Shown: in pieces, positions 52,458 to 61,225 of the stretch
Numbering within the stretch: position 1 is the first letter of the stretch
Layout of the letters: each line of letters begins with the position of its first letter
DNA from: Streptomyces sp. Alt3
Lineage (GTDB): Bacteria > Actinomycetota > Actinomycetes > Streptomycetales > Streptomycetaceae
Reading direction: 5' to 3'
DNA length: 64,000 nt
NCBI RefSeq assembly: GCF_030719215.1
Contig: NZ_CP120983.1
Location: forward strand, 434,001 to 498,000
Program-made: the position numbers and the translations under genes
Notes under the pieces: model-generated
Database searches by the model: none
What the model was told of the DNA's origin: nothing
The model's input: the letters and a program-made list of their open reading frames with translations, nothing else

Positions 52458-54550
52458 AGTCTCGCGCCGTCTCGGCGCCGGTGCTGCCGGCGCTCAGGGA
52501 CGACGAATTCGCACCACACGCACTTGCCGTTCCCCCGGGACTCCACTCCCCAGATGTCGGCAAGTCGGTCGACGAGCATGAGCCCGCGGCCCGAGACTCC
52601 CGACTCCCCCGCATCCCTGCGGCGTGGCAGCGCACTGGAACGGTCCTCGACGTCGACCCGGAGACGGCGTTCGGGGCCGGTGAGCACCCGGATGGTGACG
52701 ATGGCGCCGCCGTCGGTGTGCATCAGCGCGTTGGTGATCAGTTCGTCGGCCGCGAGCTCCACCTCGTCGGCCCGGTCCTTGGCGCCCCAGGCGCGGACCG
52801 CCGCCCGGATCATGTGGCGGGCGGACGTCAGCGCCTCGGGATCGTTCTGGGCGACGTGCTGCTGGAGCCGGCCGCCCGGATGGGGGGCGTGGGCCGCGTC
52901 CCGGCGCAACAGGAGCACCGCCATGTCGTCCTCGCCGCCGCGCTCGTCGACGACCTCGCAGAGCCGGTCGGCCAGTCTCTGCAGGTCCTGCGGCCCGTCA
53001 CGCACGGTCGCCGCCAGCAGCCTCATGCCCTCGTCGAGGTCGGTGCCCGGCAGCTCCACCATCCCGTCGGTGTAGAGGATCAGGGTCTGGCCCGGGTCCA
53101 GATCGACGGTGTTCACCGGGTATTCGAGGTGTCCGAACTCTGCGGAGAGGCCCAGCGGCATCCCTCCGTCGGACGGCAGCCTGCGGCAGCTCCCGTCGGC
53201 GCCACGCAGGGCCGGGTCGATGTGACCGGCCCTGACCAGCTGCACCACCCCGGTGGTCATGTCGGCCTCGGCGTAGGTGCAGGTCGCGAAGCGGTCGGTG
53301 TCGAGTTCATGGAGGAACACGGACGCCCGTGCCATGACCGTGGCAGGGCTGTGCCCCTCGGCCGCGTAGGCGCGCAGCACGATGCGGAGCTGCCCCATGA
53401 CGGCCGCCGCGTGCGTGTCGTGTCCCTGTACGTCACCGATGACGGCACCGACACGTCCGCCGGGCAGCGGGATGATGTCGTACCAGTCGCCGCCGATGTC
53501 CCTCCCCAGCCGTGCGGACCGGTAGCGGACGGCGACCCGGGCCCCGGGCACATCGGGAATCCGGCGCGGCAGCATCGCCTGCTGGAGCCCTTCGGCGAGA
53601 TCGTGCTCCTGCTCGTAGAGCATGGCCCGCTGGAGGCTCTGTGCGATCGAACTGCCCAGAGCCACCAGGAGGTTCCGTTCGTCACCGGTGAAGCCGGCCT
53701 TGTTCCCGTAGAGCAGCCCGAGTGCCCCGATCGGGCGGGCCTGGGCGATGAGCGGCATGTAGGCGGCGGCGGTGATGCCGAGGTGGCTGATGTGCGGCCA
53801 CAGGATGGGGTACGAGGTCGCGAAGTCCTCGGGCGTCTCGATGAACCGCGGCGTGAGCGTACGGATCACTTCGCTCATCGGGTAGGGCTCGTCCGTCCGG
53901 GTGTAGCGGGTGCCCTGCACGAACGCCCCTTCGGGGCCGTCCGCCACCAGGTGGATGCGTCCGGACTCCAACAGCCCCATGACGAGGCTGGTGGCACCGA
54001 GGTTGGCCAGGCCCCGGGAGCTCTTCAGCACCTCGGTGACGTCCTCGACCGTCCGGGCGTGGGCCAGGGCCGCCGTGGTGCCCTCGACCAGGCTGGTACG
54101 GCGCCGGCGCTCCTCGTCGACGGTGCGGCGGGCCGTGGACTCCGCCAGCTCCTGGGTGGCGTCGCGGATGATCCCGATGATCCGGCGGGGCCGCCCGGTG
54201 CCGTCACGCCGGATGAACCCCTGGGTGTGGGTCCAGCAGCGCGAACCGTCCCGCCGCGTCCTGCGGAAGTACGCGCCGTAGTTGCTGCGGCCGCTCTTGA
54301 GCGCCTGCGAGACCATGTCGTCGAGCCGGATCGCCTCGTCGGCGGGAACACGCTGGGCGAGAGTCTCCGGGTGGTTGTCGTACTCCTCCGGGCGCAGGTC
54401 GAACACCTCGAGGGCGGGCTCGTCCATGTGCATGAGCCCGCTGTCCAGATCCCAGTCGAAGCTGCCCATTCGGTTCAGGGCGAGACTCAGGTCCGGGTGG
54501 GCGGGCCAGTCGTCCGGGAGTGACAGGGAACCCGCTACCCGGTCATCCAT
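52454..54550 (-). CDS. PAS-GAF-SpoIIE phosphatase with C-terminal anti-sigma kinase-type ATPase
   Basis: The 698-residue protein has PAS/PAC (about 20-140; GSFDWDLDSGLMHMDEPALE), GAF (150-330), SpoIIE/PP2C (about 340-565; IGGDWYDIIPLPGGRVGAVI, GDVQGHD, LILYTDGMVE, GGEDDMAVLLLRR) and an RsbW-like ATPase (580-690; DEVELAADELITNALMHTDG, GRGLMLVDRLADIWG). Such fusions control sigma factors through phosphorylation of anti-anti-sigma proteins. ATG 54550 is used. The long promoter region upstream holds twin palindromes shared with the YndJ operon. Confidence 0.88.
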   Translation of the reverse strand: MDDRVAGSLSLPDDWPAHPDLSLALNRMGSFDWDLDSGLMHMDEPALEVFDLRPEEYDNHPETLAQRVPADEAIRLDDMVSQALKSGRSNYGAYFRRTRRDGSRCWTHTQGFIRRDGTGRPRRIIGIIRDATQELAESTARRTVDEERRRRTSLVEGTTAALAHARTVEDVTEVLKSSRGLANLGATSLVMGLLESGRIHLVADGPEGAFVQGTRYTRTDEPYPMSEVIRTLTPRFIETPEDFATSYPILWPHISHLGITAAAYMPLIAQARPIGALGLLYGNKAGFTGDERNLLVALGSSIAQSLQRAMLYEQEHDLAEGLQQAMLPRRIPDVPGARVAVRYRSARLGRDIGGDWYDIIPLPGGRVGAVIGDVQGHDTHAAAVMGQLRIVLRAYAAEGHSPATVMARASVFLHELDTDRFATCTYAEADMTTGVVQLVRAGHIDPALRGADGSCRRLPSDGGMPLGLSAEFGHLEYPVNTVDLDPGQTLILYTDGMVELPGTDLDEGMRLLAATVRDGPQDLQRLADRLCEVVDERGGEDDMAVLLLRRDAAHAPHPGGRLQQHVAQNDPEALTSARHMIRAAVRAWGAKDRADEVELAADELITNALMHTDGGAIVTIRVLTGPERRLRVDVEDRSSALPRRRDAGESGVSGRGLMLVDRLADIWGVESRGNGKCVWCEFVVPERRQHRRRDGARL

Positions 54551-54593
54551 GTGCGCCACTCTGCCATTATTTGCCCGATTCCTCGACCGAACT

Positions 54594-54660
54594 GGCGCCT
54601 TGAATGCGTTCAAGGCGCCCCCTATGCTGATCGCGACACGAATTGAACATGTTCAATTCG
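54594..54660. promoter_or_regulatory. Twin palindromic operators, TTGAA-N4-TTCAA
   Basis: Palindrome 1 is GGCGCCTTGAA-TGCG-TTCAAGGCGCC (54594-54619, perfect 11-bp arms). Palindrome 2 is CGAATTGAACATGTTCAATTCG (54639-54660, a perfect 22-bp palindrome). Both contain TTGAA-N4-TTCAA (54600-54613, 54643-54656), centred 43 bp apart, about four helical turns. They lie in the divergent region of the SpoIIE-type gene (54550) and the YndJ operon (54697). The second resembles the GAAC-NN-GTTC core of TetR operators; no regulator gene is adjacent. Confidence 0.72.
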
Positions 54661-54696
54661 ACGGGGGTCCCTAGAACGAGGGCAGGGGTGGGCACG

Positions 54697-55533
54697 ATGT
54701 CCGTACTGGTCGGGCTGATCGTGATGCTGGGCATGCTGGTGATCGTTCCGCTGGGTCTGGGCCTCGTCCACGACCCGGCGCTCGACCGCGTACGACGCCT
54801 GTGGCCTCTCTTCGCGGTGCCCGGTGCGGTCTCCCTGTGGCTGCCCCGCGGAGGCGCCGCCGCCGCACTCGCCCTCTGCTACGCGGCGGGGACCCTGCTT
54901 CTCGCCGCGCACGCTCCGCGACGGCTCGCCCGGACCCGCAGCGCGCGTCCGGCTGAGGCCGCACTGCTCACCGCGCTGGTAACTCCGTCGGTCGCCGCTC
55001 TCGCACTCGTCGCCGAGCGCTCCGGCCACGAGCTGTTCGGCTTCGGGCTCGGCATCCTGGCGCTCACCGTGCCCCACTTCCACTTCGCCGGCTTCGCCGC
55101 AGCCCTCGTCGCCGGTCTCGTCTGCCGTGCGGAGGACGGAGCCGCGGGCCGGTTCGCCGCCCTGAGCGTGCCGCTCGGCACCCTGCTCGTCCTGGTCGGT
55201 TACTTCACCGGCGAGCGGACCGAGCTGGCCGGTGCGGTCGTACTCACCGCCGGGATGTGGACGGTCGCCCTTCTGACCTGGCGCGCCGTCCGTGTCCCCG
55301 GACCGGACCGCGTCACCCGTCTCCTGCTCGCCGTCTCGGCCGGCGTGCTCGCGGTGACCATGGTGCTCGCGCTGAGCTGGGCCCTCGGCGAGGCCACCGG
55401 GCTGCCTCACCCCGACCTGACCTGGATGGCGGCCACGCACGGGCTCGGCAACGCGCTGGGCTTCGCGCTCTGCGCGCTGCTCGCCCGCCGCCGGCTCCAG
55501 GACCTCACCCGCACGGAAGGCGGAACCGCATGA
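54697..55533 (+). CDS. YndJ-like polytopic membrane protein
   Basis: The 278-residue protein is almost entirely hydrophobic with about 8-9 membrane segments (VLVGLIVMLGMLVIVPLGLG, FGFGLGILALTVPHFHFAGF, GLGNALGFALCALLARR). HFHFAGF matches YndJ-type proteins. AGGGGTGGG lies upstream of ATG 54697. It is first in an operon with a DUF1990 and a lipase-maturation-factor gene (ATGA overlap). The role is unknown, perhaps lipid transport or modification. Confidence 0.8.
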   Translation: MSVLVGLIVMLGMLVIVPLGLGLVHDPALDRVRRLWPLFAVPGAVSLWLPRGGAAAALALCYAAGTLLLAAHAPRRLARTRSARPAEAALLTALVTPSVAALALVAERSGHELFGFGLGILALTVPHFHFAGFAAALVAGLVCRAEDGAAGRFAALSVPLGTLLVLVGYFTGERTELAGAVVLTAGMWTVALLTWRAVRVPGPDRVTRLLLAVSAGVLAVTMVLALSWALGEATGLPHPDLTWMAATHGLGNALGFALCALLARRRLQDLTRTEGGTA

Positions 55534-56039
55534 GCACCCTCACGTACCCCGAGGTCGGCGCAACCCGTCTCGGGCCCCTCCCCGACGGCTACAACCACCT
55601 CCACCACCGTGCCGCGATCGGCAGGGGAAGAGCGGCTTTCGAGGCCGCGGGCGCCGCCGTCACCGAGTGGCGCATGCACCGGGCGGCAGGCGCGGGGGTG
55701 AGTGCCTCCGCTCCGCGGGCAGCCGCCGGCGGCACCGTCGAGGTGTCGGCCGGCATCGGCCGGCTCCGCATCGGCGCCCCCTGCGAGATCGTCTGGACCG
55801 CGTACGAGAGCGACCGGACCGGGTTCGCCTACGGCACCCGGGCGCGGCACCCCGAGTGCGGCGAGGAGAGCTTCGTCGTGGAGCTCGCGGACGACGGGAC
55901 GGTCTGGTTCACCGTGACGGCGTTCTCACGGCCCGCCTGCTGGTACGCACGCCTGGCGGGCCCTCTCGTCCCGCTCGCCCAGCACTGGTACGCGCGCCGG
56001 CTCGGAAAGGTGCTGCGCCGGATCGTGTCGACCGGCTGA
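55530..56039 (+). CDS. DUF1990 domain protein
   Basis: The 169-residue protein starts MSTLTYPEVGATRLGPLPDG and ends FSRPACWYARLAGPLVPLAQ then HWYARRLGKVLRRI, matching DUF1990 (a START/SRPBCC-like fold). It has an Ala-rich middle, and YGTRARHPECGEESFVVE with a lone cysteine. It overlaps the YndJ stop by ATGA. The fold suggests binding of a hydrophobic ligand, consistent with flanking membrane and lipase-maturation genes. Confidence 0.82.
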   Translation: MSTLTYPEVGATRLGPLPDGYNHLHHRAAIGRGRAAFEAAGAAVTEWRMHRAAGAGVSASAPRAAAGGTVEVSAGIGRLRIGAPCEIVWTAYESDRTGFAYGTRARHPECGEESFVVELADDGTVWFTVTAFSRPACWYARLAGPLVPLAQHWYARRLGKVLRRIVSTG

Positions 56040-56068
56040 CGGACGGGGTACGCCGGATACTGGGAACG

Positions 56069-57520
56069 GTGGAGTGGTTCACCGCAGACGGCTACTGGCT
56101 GAGCAGGCTCATCTTCCAGCGCTCGCTGGCCGCCGTGTATCTGGTCGCGTTCGTCGCCGCGGCGCTCCAGTTCCGGGCGCTGATCGGTTCCCGGGGCATG
56201 CTCCCCGTGCCCGATCTCCTGCGGCGGACCTCGTGGCGGGCCGCGCCCGGCCTGTTCCGGCTGCACTACTCGGACCGCTTCTTCGCGCTGACCGCCTGGA
56301 CGGGCGCGGCAGTGTCGCTCGCACTCCTGGCCGGCCTGGACACGTGTCTCCCGCTGGGCGCGGCAATGGCTCTCTGGGCGGTGCCGTGGGTGCTGTACCT
56401 GTCGATCGTCCAGGTCGGTCAGGTCTGGTACGGCTTCGGCTGGGAGTCACTGCTGCTGGAGACGGGCTTCCTCGCCGTGTTCCTGGGCAACGCCGACACG
56501 GCTGCCCCGGTGCTGGTGCTGTGGCTGCTGCGCTGGCTGCTCTTCCGGGTGGAGTTCGGCGCCGGCCTCATCAAGATCCGGGGGGACGAGTGCTGGCGGA
56601 AACTGACCTGCCTGGAGTTCCACCACGAGACCCAGCCGATGCCGGGGCCGCTGAGCTGGTTCTTCCACCGGCTCCCGAGGCCGGTGCACCGGGTGGAGGT
56701 GGCGGCCAACCACGTCACCCAGCTCGTCGTGCCGTTCCTGCTCTTCACCCCGCAGCCCGTGGCGAGCGTCGCGGCCGGACTCATGGTGGTCACCCAGCTG
56801 TGGCTCGTGCTGTCGGGAAACTTCGCCTGGCTGAACTGGCTGACCATCGTCCTCGCCCTCGCCGCCGTCGACTGGTCACCGATCGCCGGCCCTCCGCCGG
56901 CGCAGCCGGACGCGCCCCTCTGGTACGAGGTGGTGGTCATGGCCGTCACCGCCCTCGTGCTCGGCCTCAGCTACCGCCCGGCGCGCAATCTGGTCTCCCG
57001 CCGCCAGGTGATGAACCGGTCCTTCGACCCGTTGCACCTGGTCAACACCTACGGCGCCTTCGGCAGCATCAGCAGGATGCGGCTGGAGGTCGTGGTCGAG
57101 GGCACCGACGACGCGGTGATCCACGAGGGGTCCCGCTGGCTCGAGTACGGCTTCCGCGGCAAACCCGGCGATCCGCGCAGGCTGCCGCGCCAGTTCGCGC
57201 CCTACCACCTGCGGCTGGACTGGATGATGTGGTTCGCGGCGCTCTCCCCCGCGTACGCCCGGTCCTGGTTCGGCCCGTTCGTGGAACGGCTGCTCCGCGG
57301 CGACCGCGACACCCTGCGGCTCCTGCGGCACGATCCGTTCCCCGAGGGTCCGCCCGCCCACATCAGGGCGCGGGTCTTCCACTACCGGTTCACGGACCGG
57401 CAGGAGCTACGGGAGACCGGATGCTGGTGGGACCGGACCTATGTGCGTGACTTCATGAGACCGGTCGCCCGGCCGGTGCCGCTGCGACCGCCTCCGCGCG
57501 AGGGGGACGACCGCCGGTGA
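56069..57520 (+). CDS. Lipase maturation factor (LMF) family membrane protein
   Basis: The 483-residue protein starts VEWFTADGYWLSRLIFQRSL and contains LMF1-like segments: YLVAFVAAALQFRALIGSRG, WYGFGWESLLLETGFLAVFL, RVEFGAGLIKIRGDECWRKL, TCLEFHHETQPMPGPLSWFF and, after the membrane region, VNTYGAFGSISRMRLEVVVE and FRGKPGDPRRLPRQFAPYHL. LMF proteins aid folding of secreted lipases in animals; bacterial members are uncharacterised. GTG 56069 follows GGGAACG. It is third in the operon. Confidence 0.85.
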   Translation: MEWFTADGYWLSRLIFQRSLAAVYLVAFVAAALQFRALIGSRGMLPVPDLLRRTSWRAAPGLFRLHYSDRFFALTAWTGAAVSLALLAGLDTCLPLGAAMALWAVPWVLYLSIVQVGQVWYGFGWESLLLETGFLAVFLGNADTAAPVLVLWLLRWLLFRVEFGAGLIKIRGDECWRKLTCLEFHHETQPMPGPLSWFFHRLPRPVHRVEVAANHVTQLVVPFLLFTPQPVASVAAGLMVVTQLWLVLSGNFAWLNWLTIVLALAAVDWSPIAGPPPAQPDAPLWYEVVVMAVTALVLGLSYRPARNLVSRRQVMNRSFDPLHLVNTYGAFGSISRMRLEVVVEGTDDAVIHEGSRWLEYGFRGKPGDPRRLPRQFAPYHLRLDWMMWFAALSPAYARSWFGPFVERLLRGDRDTLRLLRHDPFPEGPPAHIRARVFHYRFTDRQELRETGCWWDRTYVRDFMRPVARPVPLRPPPREGDDRR

Positions 57521-57535
57521 ACCACGCGGCCCGGA

Positions 57536-57575
57536 CATGTTCCTGCCCCCGTCCGGGGACGGGGGCAGGAACATG
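57536..57575. terminator. Terminator of the YndJ-DUF1990-LMF operon
   Basis: A perfect 18-bp stem (CATGTTCCTGCCCCCGTC with its complement) and 4-nt loop begin 16 nt after the LMF stop and precede the convergent small gene at 57601. Confidence 0.85.
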
Positions 57576-57600
57576 GACGCTGCTCGAGGCGGTGGGGCGG

Positions 57601-57774
57601 TCAGTCGATTCCGGGAAGGATGTGGGGCTCGGCCAGATCGTCCTCGTAGCCGGCCAGCCTGATCGGTGCCGACCTGGCCCAGACCTCGATGTTCCGTAGC
57701 TTCTCGGGCCGACGGCGCCGCTCTCCGGCCGGTTCGGCCGGGCGCGTCTCGGTCTTCGTCATCTCAGGTGTCAC
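57601..57774 (-). CDS. Short orphan peptide with conserved-looking acidic C-terminus
   Basis: The 57-residue protein starts at GTG 57774 (AAAGGAG 7 nt upstream) as VTPEMTKTETRPAEPAGERR and ends RLAGYEDDLAEPHILPGID. The charged N-terminus and compact aromatic/acidic C-terminus (with Trp in NIEVWARSAPI) resemble a leader-core RiPP precursor, but no modifying enzyme is adjacent. It could equally be a small regulatory protein. A leader of more than 200 nt, with a hairpin at 57936-57961, precedes it. Confidence 0.65.
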   Translation of the reverse strand: MTPEMTKTETRPAEPAGERRRRPEKLRNIEVWARSAPIRLAGYEDDLAEPHILPGID

Positions 57775-58130
57775 CGCGGACTCCTTTGCGTCGCGTAACC
57801 CCGGGCGGTGGCGACGCTGCGGCTGTGAGAACCGTGTCGACCGCCCTCTGCGGGGCAGGGGCAGAAACAGTTCGGTCGCGGTGGCGCCGGTACGGGGTGG
57901 GACGGCGGAATGCTTACAGACCTGTCCCAGGACGGCCGAGGAAGCTTCGTGGATTCCTCGGTGGCGTCCGTTCACATCAGAGTAACCAAATGAGCGCCGT
58001 CCCGCTCGACAGAACGTGTGGCCTGGGTCACTTTCAGCCAACAGGACGACGGCGGCCCCGCTCGTGCGGGGCCGCCGTCGTGTCTTCTGTCACCGCAGGT
58101 GGCGGGTGGTGCGGGTGGGGCCGGCCGGGA
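57775..58130. other. Non-coding stretch: small-gene leader and SDR terminator
   Basis: These 356 bases hold no convincing gene. They contain the long leader or promoter area of the 57-aa peptide gene, with hairpin CCGAGGAA (57936-57943) and TTCCTCGG (57954-57961), an AT-richer promoter-like segment near 57970-57990, and the terminator of the SDR gene at 58046-58081. A longer in-frame extension to 58041 exists but reads as atypical Arg/His-rich sequence. Confidence 0.5.
58046..58081. terminator. Terminator of the SDR gene
   Basis: ACGACGGCGGCCCCGC and GCGGGGCCGCCGTCGT form a perfect 16-bp stem with loop TCGT, 49 nt beyond the stop of the minus-strand SDR gene. Confidence 0.8.
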
Positions 58131-59618
58131 TCACCAGCCGGCGGGGGCGTAGTCCTTCAGGAAGCAGCCGTACAGATCCTCGCCCTGCTCGCCGCGCACG
58201 ATCGGGTCGTAGACCCGGGCAGCCCCGTCGACGAGGTCGAGGGGGGCGTGGAAACCCTCCTCGGCGAGCCGCATCTTGTCCGGGTGAGGCCGCTCGTCCG
58301 TGATCCAGCCGGTGTCGACGGCAGTCATGAGGATGCGGTCCTTCTCGAACATCTCCTGGGCGCTGGTCCGCGTCAGCATGTTCAGCGCCGCCTTGGCCAT
58401 GTTGGTGTGCGGGTGCCCCGCGCCCTTGTAGCCGCGGCCGAACACCCCCTCCATCGCGGAGACGTTGACCACGTAGGCGCGCCCCGCGGCTGCCGCCATC
58501 GCCGGGCGGAGCCGGCTGATGAGGATGAAGGGCGCCGTGGAGTTGCAGAGCTGGACCTCCAGGAGCTCGATCGGCTCGACCTCCTCCACGGTCTGGATCC
58601 AGCTGTTCGAGTCGTGCAGGTCGGGGACCAGGCCGCCGGCGTCGATCGCGGTGCCCGCGGCGATACGGGCCGGTGAGGCGGACCCGGTCACCAGGGCGAG
58701 ACCGGTCACGTCCTGCGCGCTCAGACCCTCACCCTCCTTGCGTGCCGCGGGCAGAGCGGCCACGCGGTCGACGGTGCCGCTGCCGAACGTGCCGATCACC
58801 TCGGCCGCGGGGAGCTCTCCCGAGGGCAGCGGGGCGGACTCGGCGGCGACCAGCTCGCTGTAGGCCTGCGGCGAGCGGCGCACCGTCTGCGCGGCATTGT
58901 TGATGAGGATGTCCAGCGGGCCCTCGGCGGCGACCGAGTCGGCGAGGGCGACGACCTGGGCGGGGTCACGGAGGTCGATGCCGACGATCTTCAGGCGGTG
59001 GATCCACTCGTCACTGTCCGGCATCGCCTTGAAGCGGCGGATGGCGTCGTTGGGGAAGCGGGTGGTGATGGTGGTGTGCGCACCGTCGCGCAGCAGCCGC
59101 AGCGCGATGTACATGCCGATCTTCGCGCGGCCGCCGGTGAGCAGGGCACGCCGGCCGGTGAGATCCGTGCGGGCATCGCGCCGGCTGCGGTTCTCCTTGG
59201 CGCACGACTGGCACAGCTGGTGGTAGAACGCGTCCACCTCGACGTACCGGGTCTTGCAGATGTAGCAGGACCTGGGGCGCTGGAGTATGCCCGCGATCTC
59301 GGCGGTGGCCGAGGAGGACGGGAGGACCCCTTGCGTCTCGTCGTCGATGCGCTCGGCGGATCCGGTCGCGGTGGCTTCGGTGACGGCCTTGTCGTGGGCG
59401 GTCTTGGAGGCCCGGCGTTCCTGGCGGCGACGCTGCTTCACGGTGCGGTAGATGCCGGCGGTGGCCCGGCGCACGGTGATGGCGTCCGGGTGGTCGACGT
59501 CGATGGTGTCCAGTTCGTCGAGCACGCTCAGGCAGACGGCAAGCCGCTCCGGGTCGATACCGGGGCCGAACTCCACGACACCGGGAGCGAACTCCTGGCT
59601 GTCCTCTGTCACCGTCAT
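58131..59618 (-). CDS. Large SDR-family protein with N-terminal zinc-ribbon extension
   Basis: The 495-residue protein has a unique N-terminal part (1-155): a helical region (IYRTVKQRRRQERRASKTAH) and a four-cysteine zinc ribbon (Cys118, Cys121, Cys136, Cys139 in CYICKTRYVEVDAF and LCQSCAK). A Rossmann domain follows (LLTGGRAKIGMYIALRLLRD at 159-178, NNAAQ at 240-244, NVSAMEG). The usual YxxxK is TNMAK (Thr405, Lys409), so the catalytic Tyr is absent at that position. GAGGAACGG precedes the ATG. It probably binds NAD(P) and may be a non-catalytic or novel dehydrogenase. Confidence 0.85.
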   Translation of the reverse strand: MTVTEDSQEFAPGVVEFGPGIDPERLAVCLSVLDELDTIDVDHPDAITVRRATAGIYRTVKQRRRQERRASKTAHDKAVTEATATGSAERIDDETQGVLPSSSATAEIAGILQRPRSCYICKTRYVEVDAFYHQLCQSCAKENRSRRDARTDLTGRRALLTGGRAKIGMYIALRLLRDGAHTTITTRFPNDAIRRFKAMPDSDEWIHRLKIVGIDLRDPAQVVALADSVAAEGPLDILINNAAQTVRRSPQAYSELVAAESAPLPSGELPAAEVIGTFGSGTVDRVAALPAARKEGEGLSAQDVTGLALVTGSASPARIAAGTAIDAGGLVPDLHDSNSWIQTVEEVEPIELLEVQLCNSTAPFILISRLRPAMAAAAGRAYVVNVSAMEGVFGRGYKGAGHPHTNMAKAALNMLTRTSAQEMFEKDRILMTAVDTGWITDERPHPDKMRLAEEGFHAPLDLVDGAARVYDPIVRGEQGEDLYGCFLKDYAPAGW

Positions 59619-59761
59619 TGCCGTTCCTCTGTCACTCGTCACTCATGCCGCTGCCGGGGTCGGTGGGGAGTGATCCGGCCGGGAGCCGGCGAGGGCAGGC
59701 GCGCACGGGCCGAATGCCCCGGTCAAGTCTGCCATGAGTCGGGCGTTGCTCCCTTCAGCCG

Positions 59762-61225
59762 TCATCCGCCGCTTCCGCTGACCGAGAGGGGGGTCGCGAT
59801 GTCCTCCAGGGACTTCTGCTCGGCCGCCACCGCGAAGAAGACGGCGACGAGGCCCGCCGCCACCATGAGGGCCGCCCCGATGCAGAACGCCAGGACGGTG
59901 TCACCGACCACACCGCTCGACGTCAGGTTCGCGAAGACCAGCGGACCGGTGATGCCTCCCGCCGCGGTTCCGACGGCGTAGAAGAACGCGATCGCCATCG
60001 CCCGGGTCTCCATCGGGAAGATCTCGCTGACCGTCAGGTAGGCGGAGCTGGCGCCCGCGGAGGCGACGAAGAGGACCAGGCACCAGCACCCGGTCATGGT
60101 GACGGCCGTCAGCGAGCCGACGCCGAACAGCCACGCGGTGGCGAAGAGGAGCAGGCCGGACAGGATGTACGTGCCGGCGATCATCGGTTTGCGCCCGACC
60201 GTGTCGAAGAGACGGCCGAGGAGGAGCGGTCCCAGGAAGTTGCAGAAGGCGATGACGGCGAAGTAGTAGCCGGTGGCGCCGCTGGAGACGTCGAAGAACG
60301 TCACGAGGATCGAGCCGAAGCCGAAGGTGATGGCGTTGTAGAGGAACGCCTGGCCGATGAAGAGGGCGATCCCGAGGACGGCTCGTTTCGGATAGGAGCG
60401 GAAGACGGTCCGCGCGATCAGTCCGAACCCGACACTCGTGCGCTGCCGCACGGTGATGGCGGGCTCGGCGGGAGGCAGGGTGCGCCCGGTCTCCGCCTCC
60501 ACTTCGCGCTCCACACCGTCGACGAGCTTCTCGGCCGCTTGGTCGTGTCCGTGGATGAACATCCAGCGGGGACTCTCCGGCACGTGCAGGCGCACCAGGA
60601 GGATGACGAGTCCGAGGACGACGCCCAGTGCGAAGGTCAGCCGCCAGCCGATGTCCCTGGGGAAGATGTCGGTGTTCAGCGCGAGGACGGAGAGCAGGGA
60701 ACCGGCCACGGCCCCGAGCCAGAAGCTCCCGTTGATGATCAGGTCGACGCGGCCCCTGTACTTGCTGGGGATCAGCTCGTCGATGGCCGAGTTGATCGCC
60801 GCGTACTCCCCGCCGATCCCGAAGCCCGTCAGGAAGCGGAAGAGGAAGAACCACCACGCGGAGAAGGAGATCGCGGTGAGCGCGGTCGCGGCCAGATAGA
60901 CGGCGAGAGTGATCAGGAACAGCTTCTTGCGCCCGAAGCGGTCGGTCAGCCATCCGAAGACCAGCGCGCCGGAGCAGGCTCCCGCCACGTACAGGGCGGC
61001 GGCGATCCCGGTGACCTGCGCGTCGGTGATGGCGAGTCCGCTGCCGTCCTCCGAGAGCCGGCTCGCGATGTTGCCGACGACGGTGACCTCGAGACCGTCG
61101 AGGATCCAGACCGTGCCCAGGCCGATCACGATCATCCAGTGCCAGCGGGACCAGGGCAGCCGGTCCAGCCGTGCCGGGATCCTGGTCGTGACCGTCCGAC
61201 CGCCCGCCGTGCCGGTGTCGCTCAT
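59762..61225 (-). CDS. MFS transporter, sugar-porter-like
   Basis: The 487-residue protein has twelve membrane segments, the MFS motif GWLTDRFGRKKLFL after TM2, RFLTGFGIGGEYAAINSAID in TM4 and GRLFDTVGRKPMIAG in the second half. The large central loop (about 230-290) is hydrophilic. Features resemble aromatic acid:H+ or general sugar porters; the substrate is not predictable. GGAGGAGGGG sits before ATG 61225. It diverges from the SigB-class sigma gene across 229 bp. Confidence 0.86.
   Translation of the reverse strand: MSDTGTAGGRTVTTRIPARLDRLPWSRWHWMIVIGLGTVWILDGLEVTVVGNIASRLSEDGSGLAITDAQVTGIAAALYVAGACSGALVFGWLTDRFGRKKLFLITLAVYLAATALTAISFSAWWFFLFRFLTGFGIGGEYAAINSAIDELIPSKYRGRVDLIINGSFWLGAVAGSLLSVLALNTDIFPRDIGWRLTFALGVVLGLVILLVRLHVPESPRWMFIHGHDQAAEKLVDGVEREVEAETGRTLPPAEPAITVRQRTSVGFGLIARTVFRSYPKRAVLGIALFIGQAFLYNAITFGFGSILVTFFDVSSGATGYYFAVIAFCNFLGPLLLGRLFDTVGRKPMIAGTYILSGLLLFATAWLFGVGSLTAVTMTGCWCLVLFVASAGASSAYLTVSEIFPMETRAMAIAFFYAVGTAAGGITGPLVFANLTSSGVVGDTVLAFCIGAALMVAAGLVAVFFAVAAEQKSLEDIATPLSVSGSGG

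Noticed and set aside
51476..54523. 1015-codon plus-strand frame
   Set aside because: Antisense to the WS/DGAT and PAS-GAF-SpoIIE genes; contains no motif and has an atypical composition.
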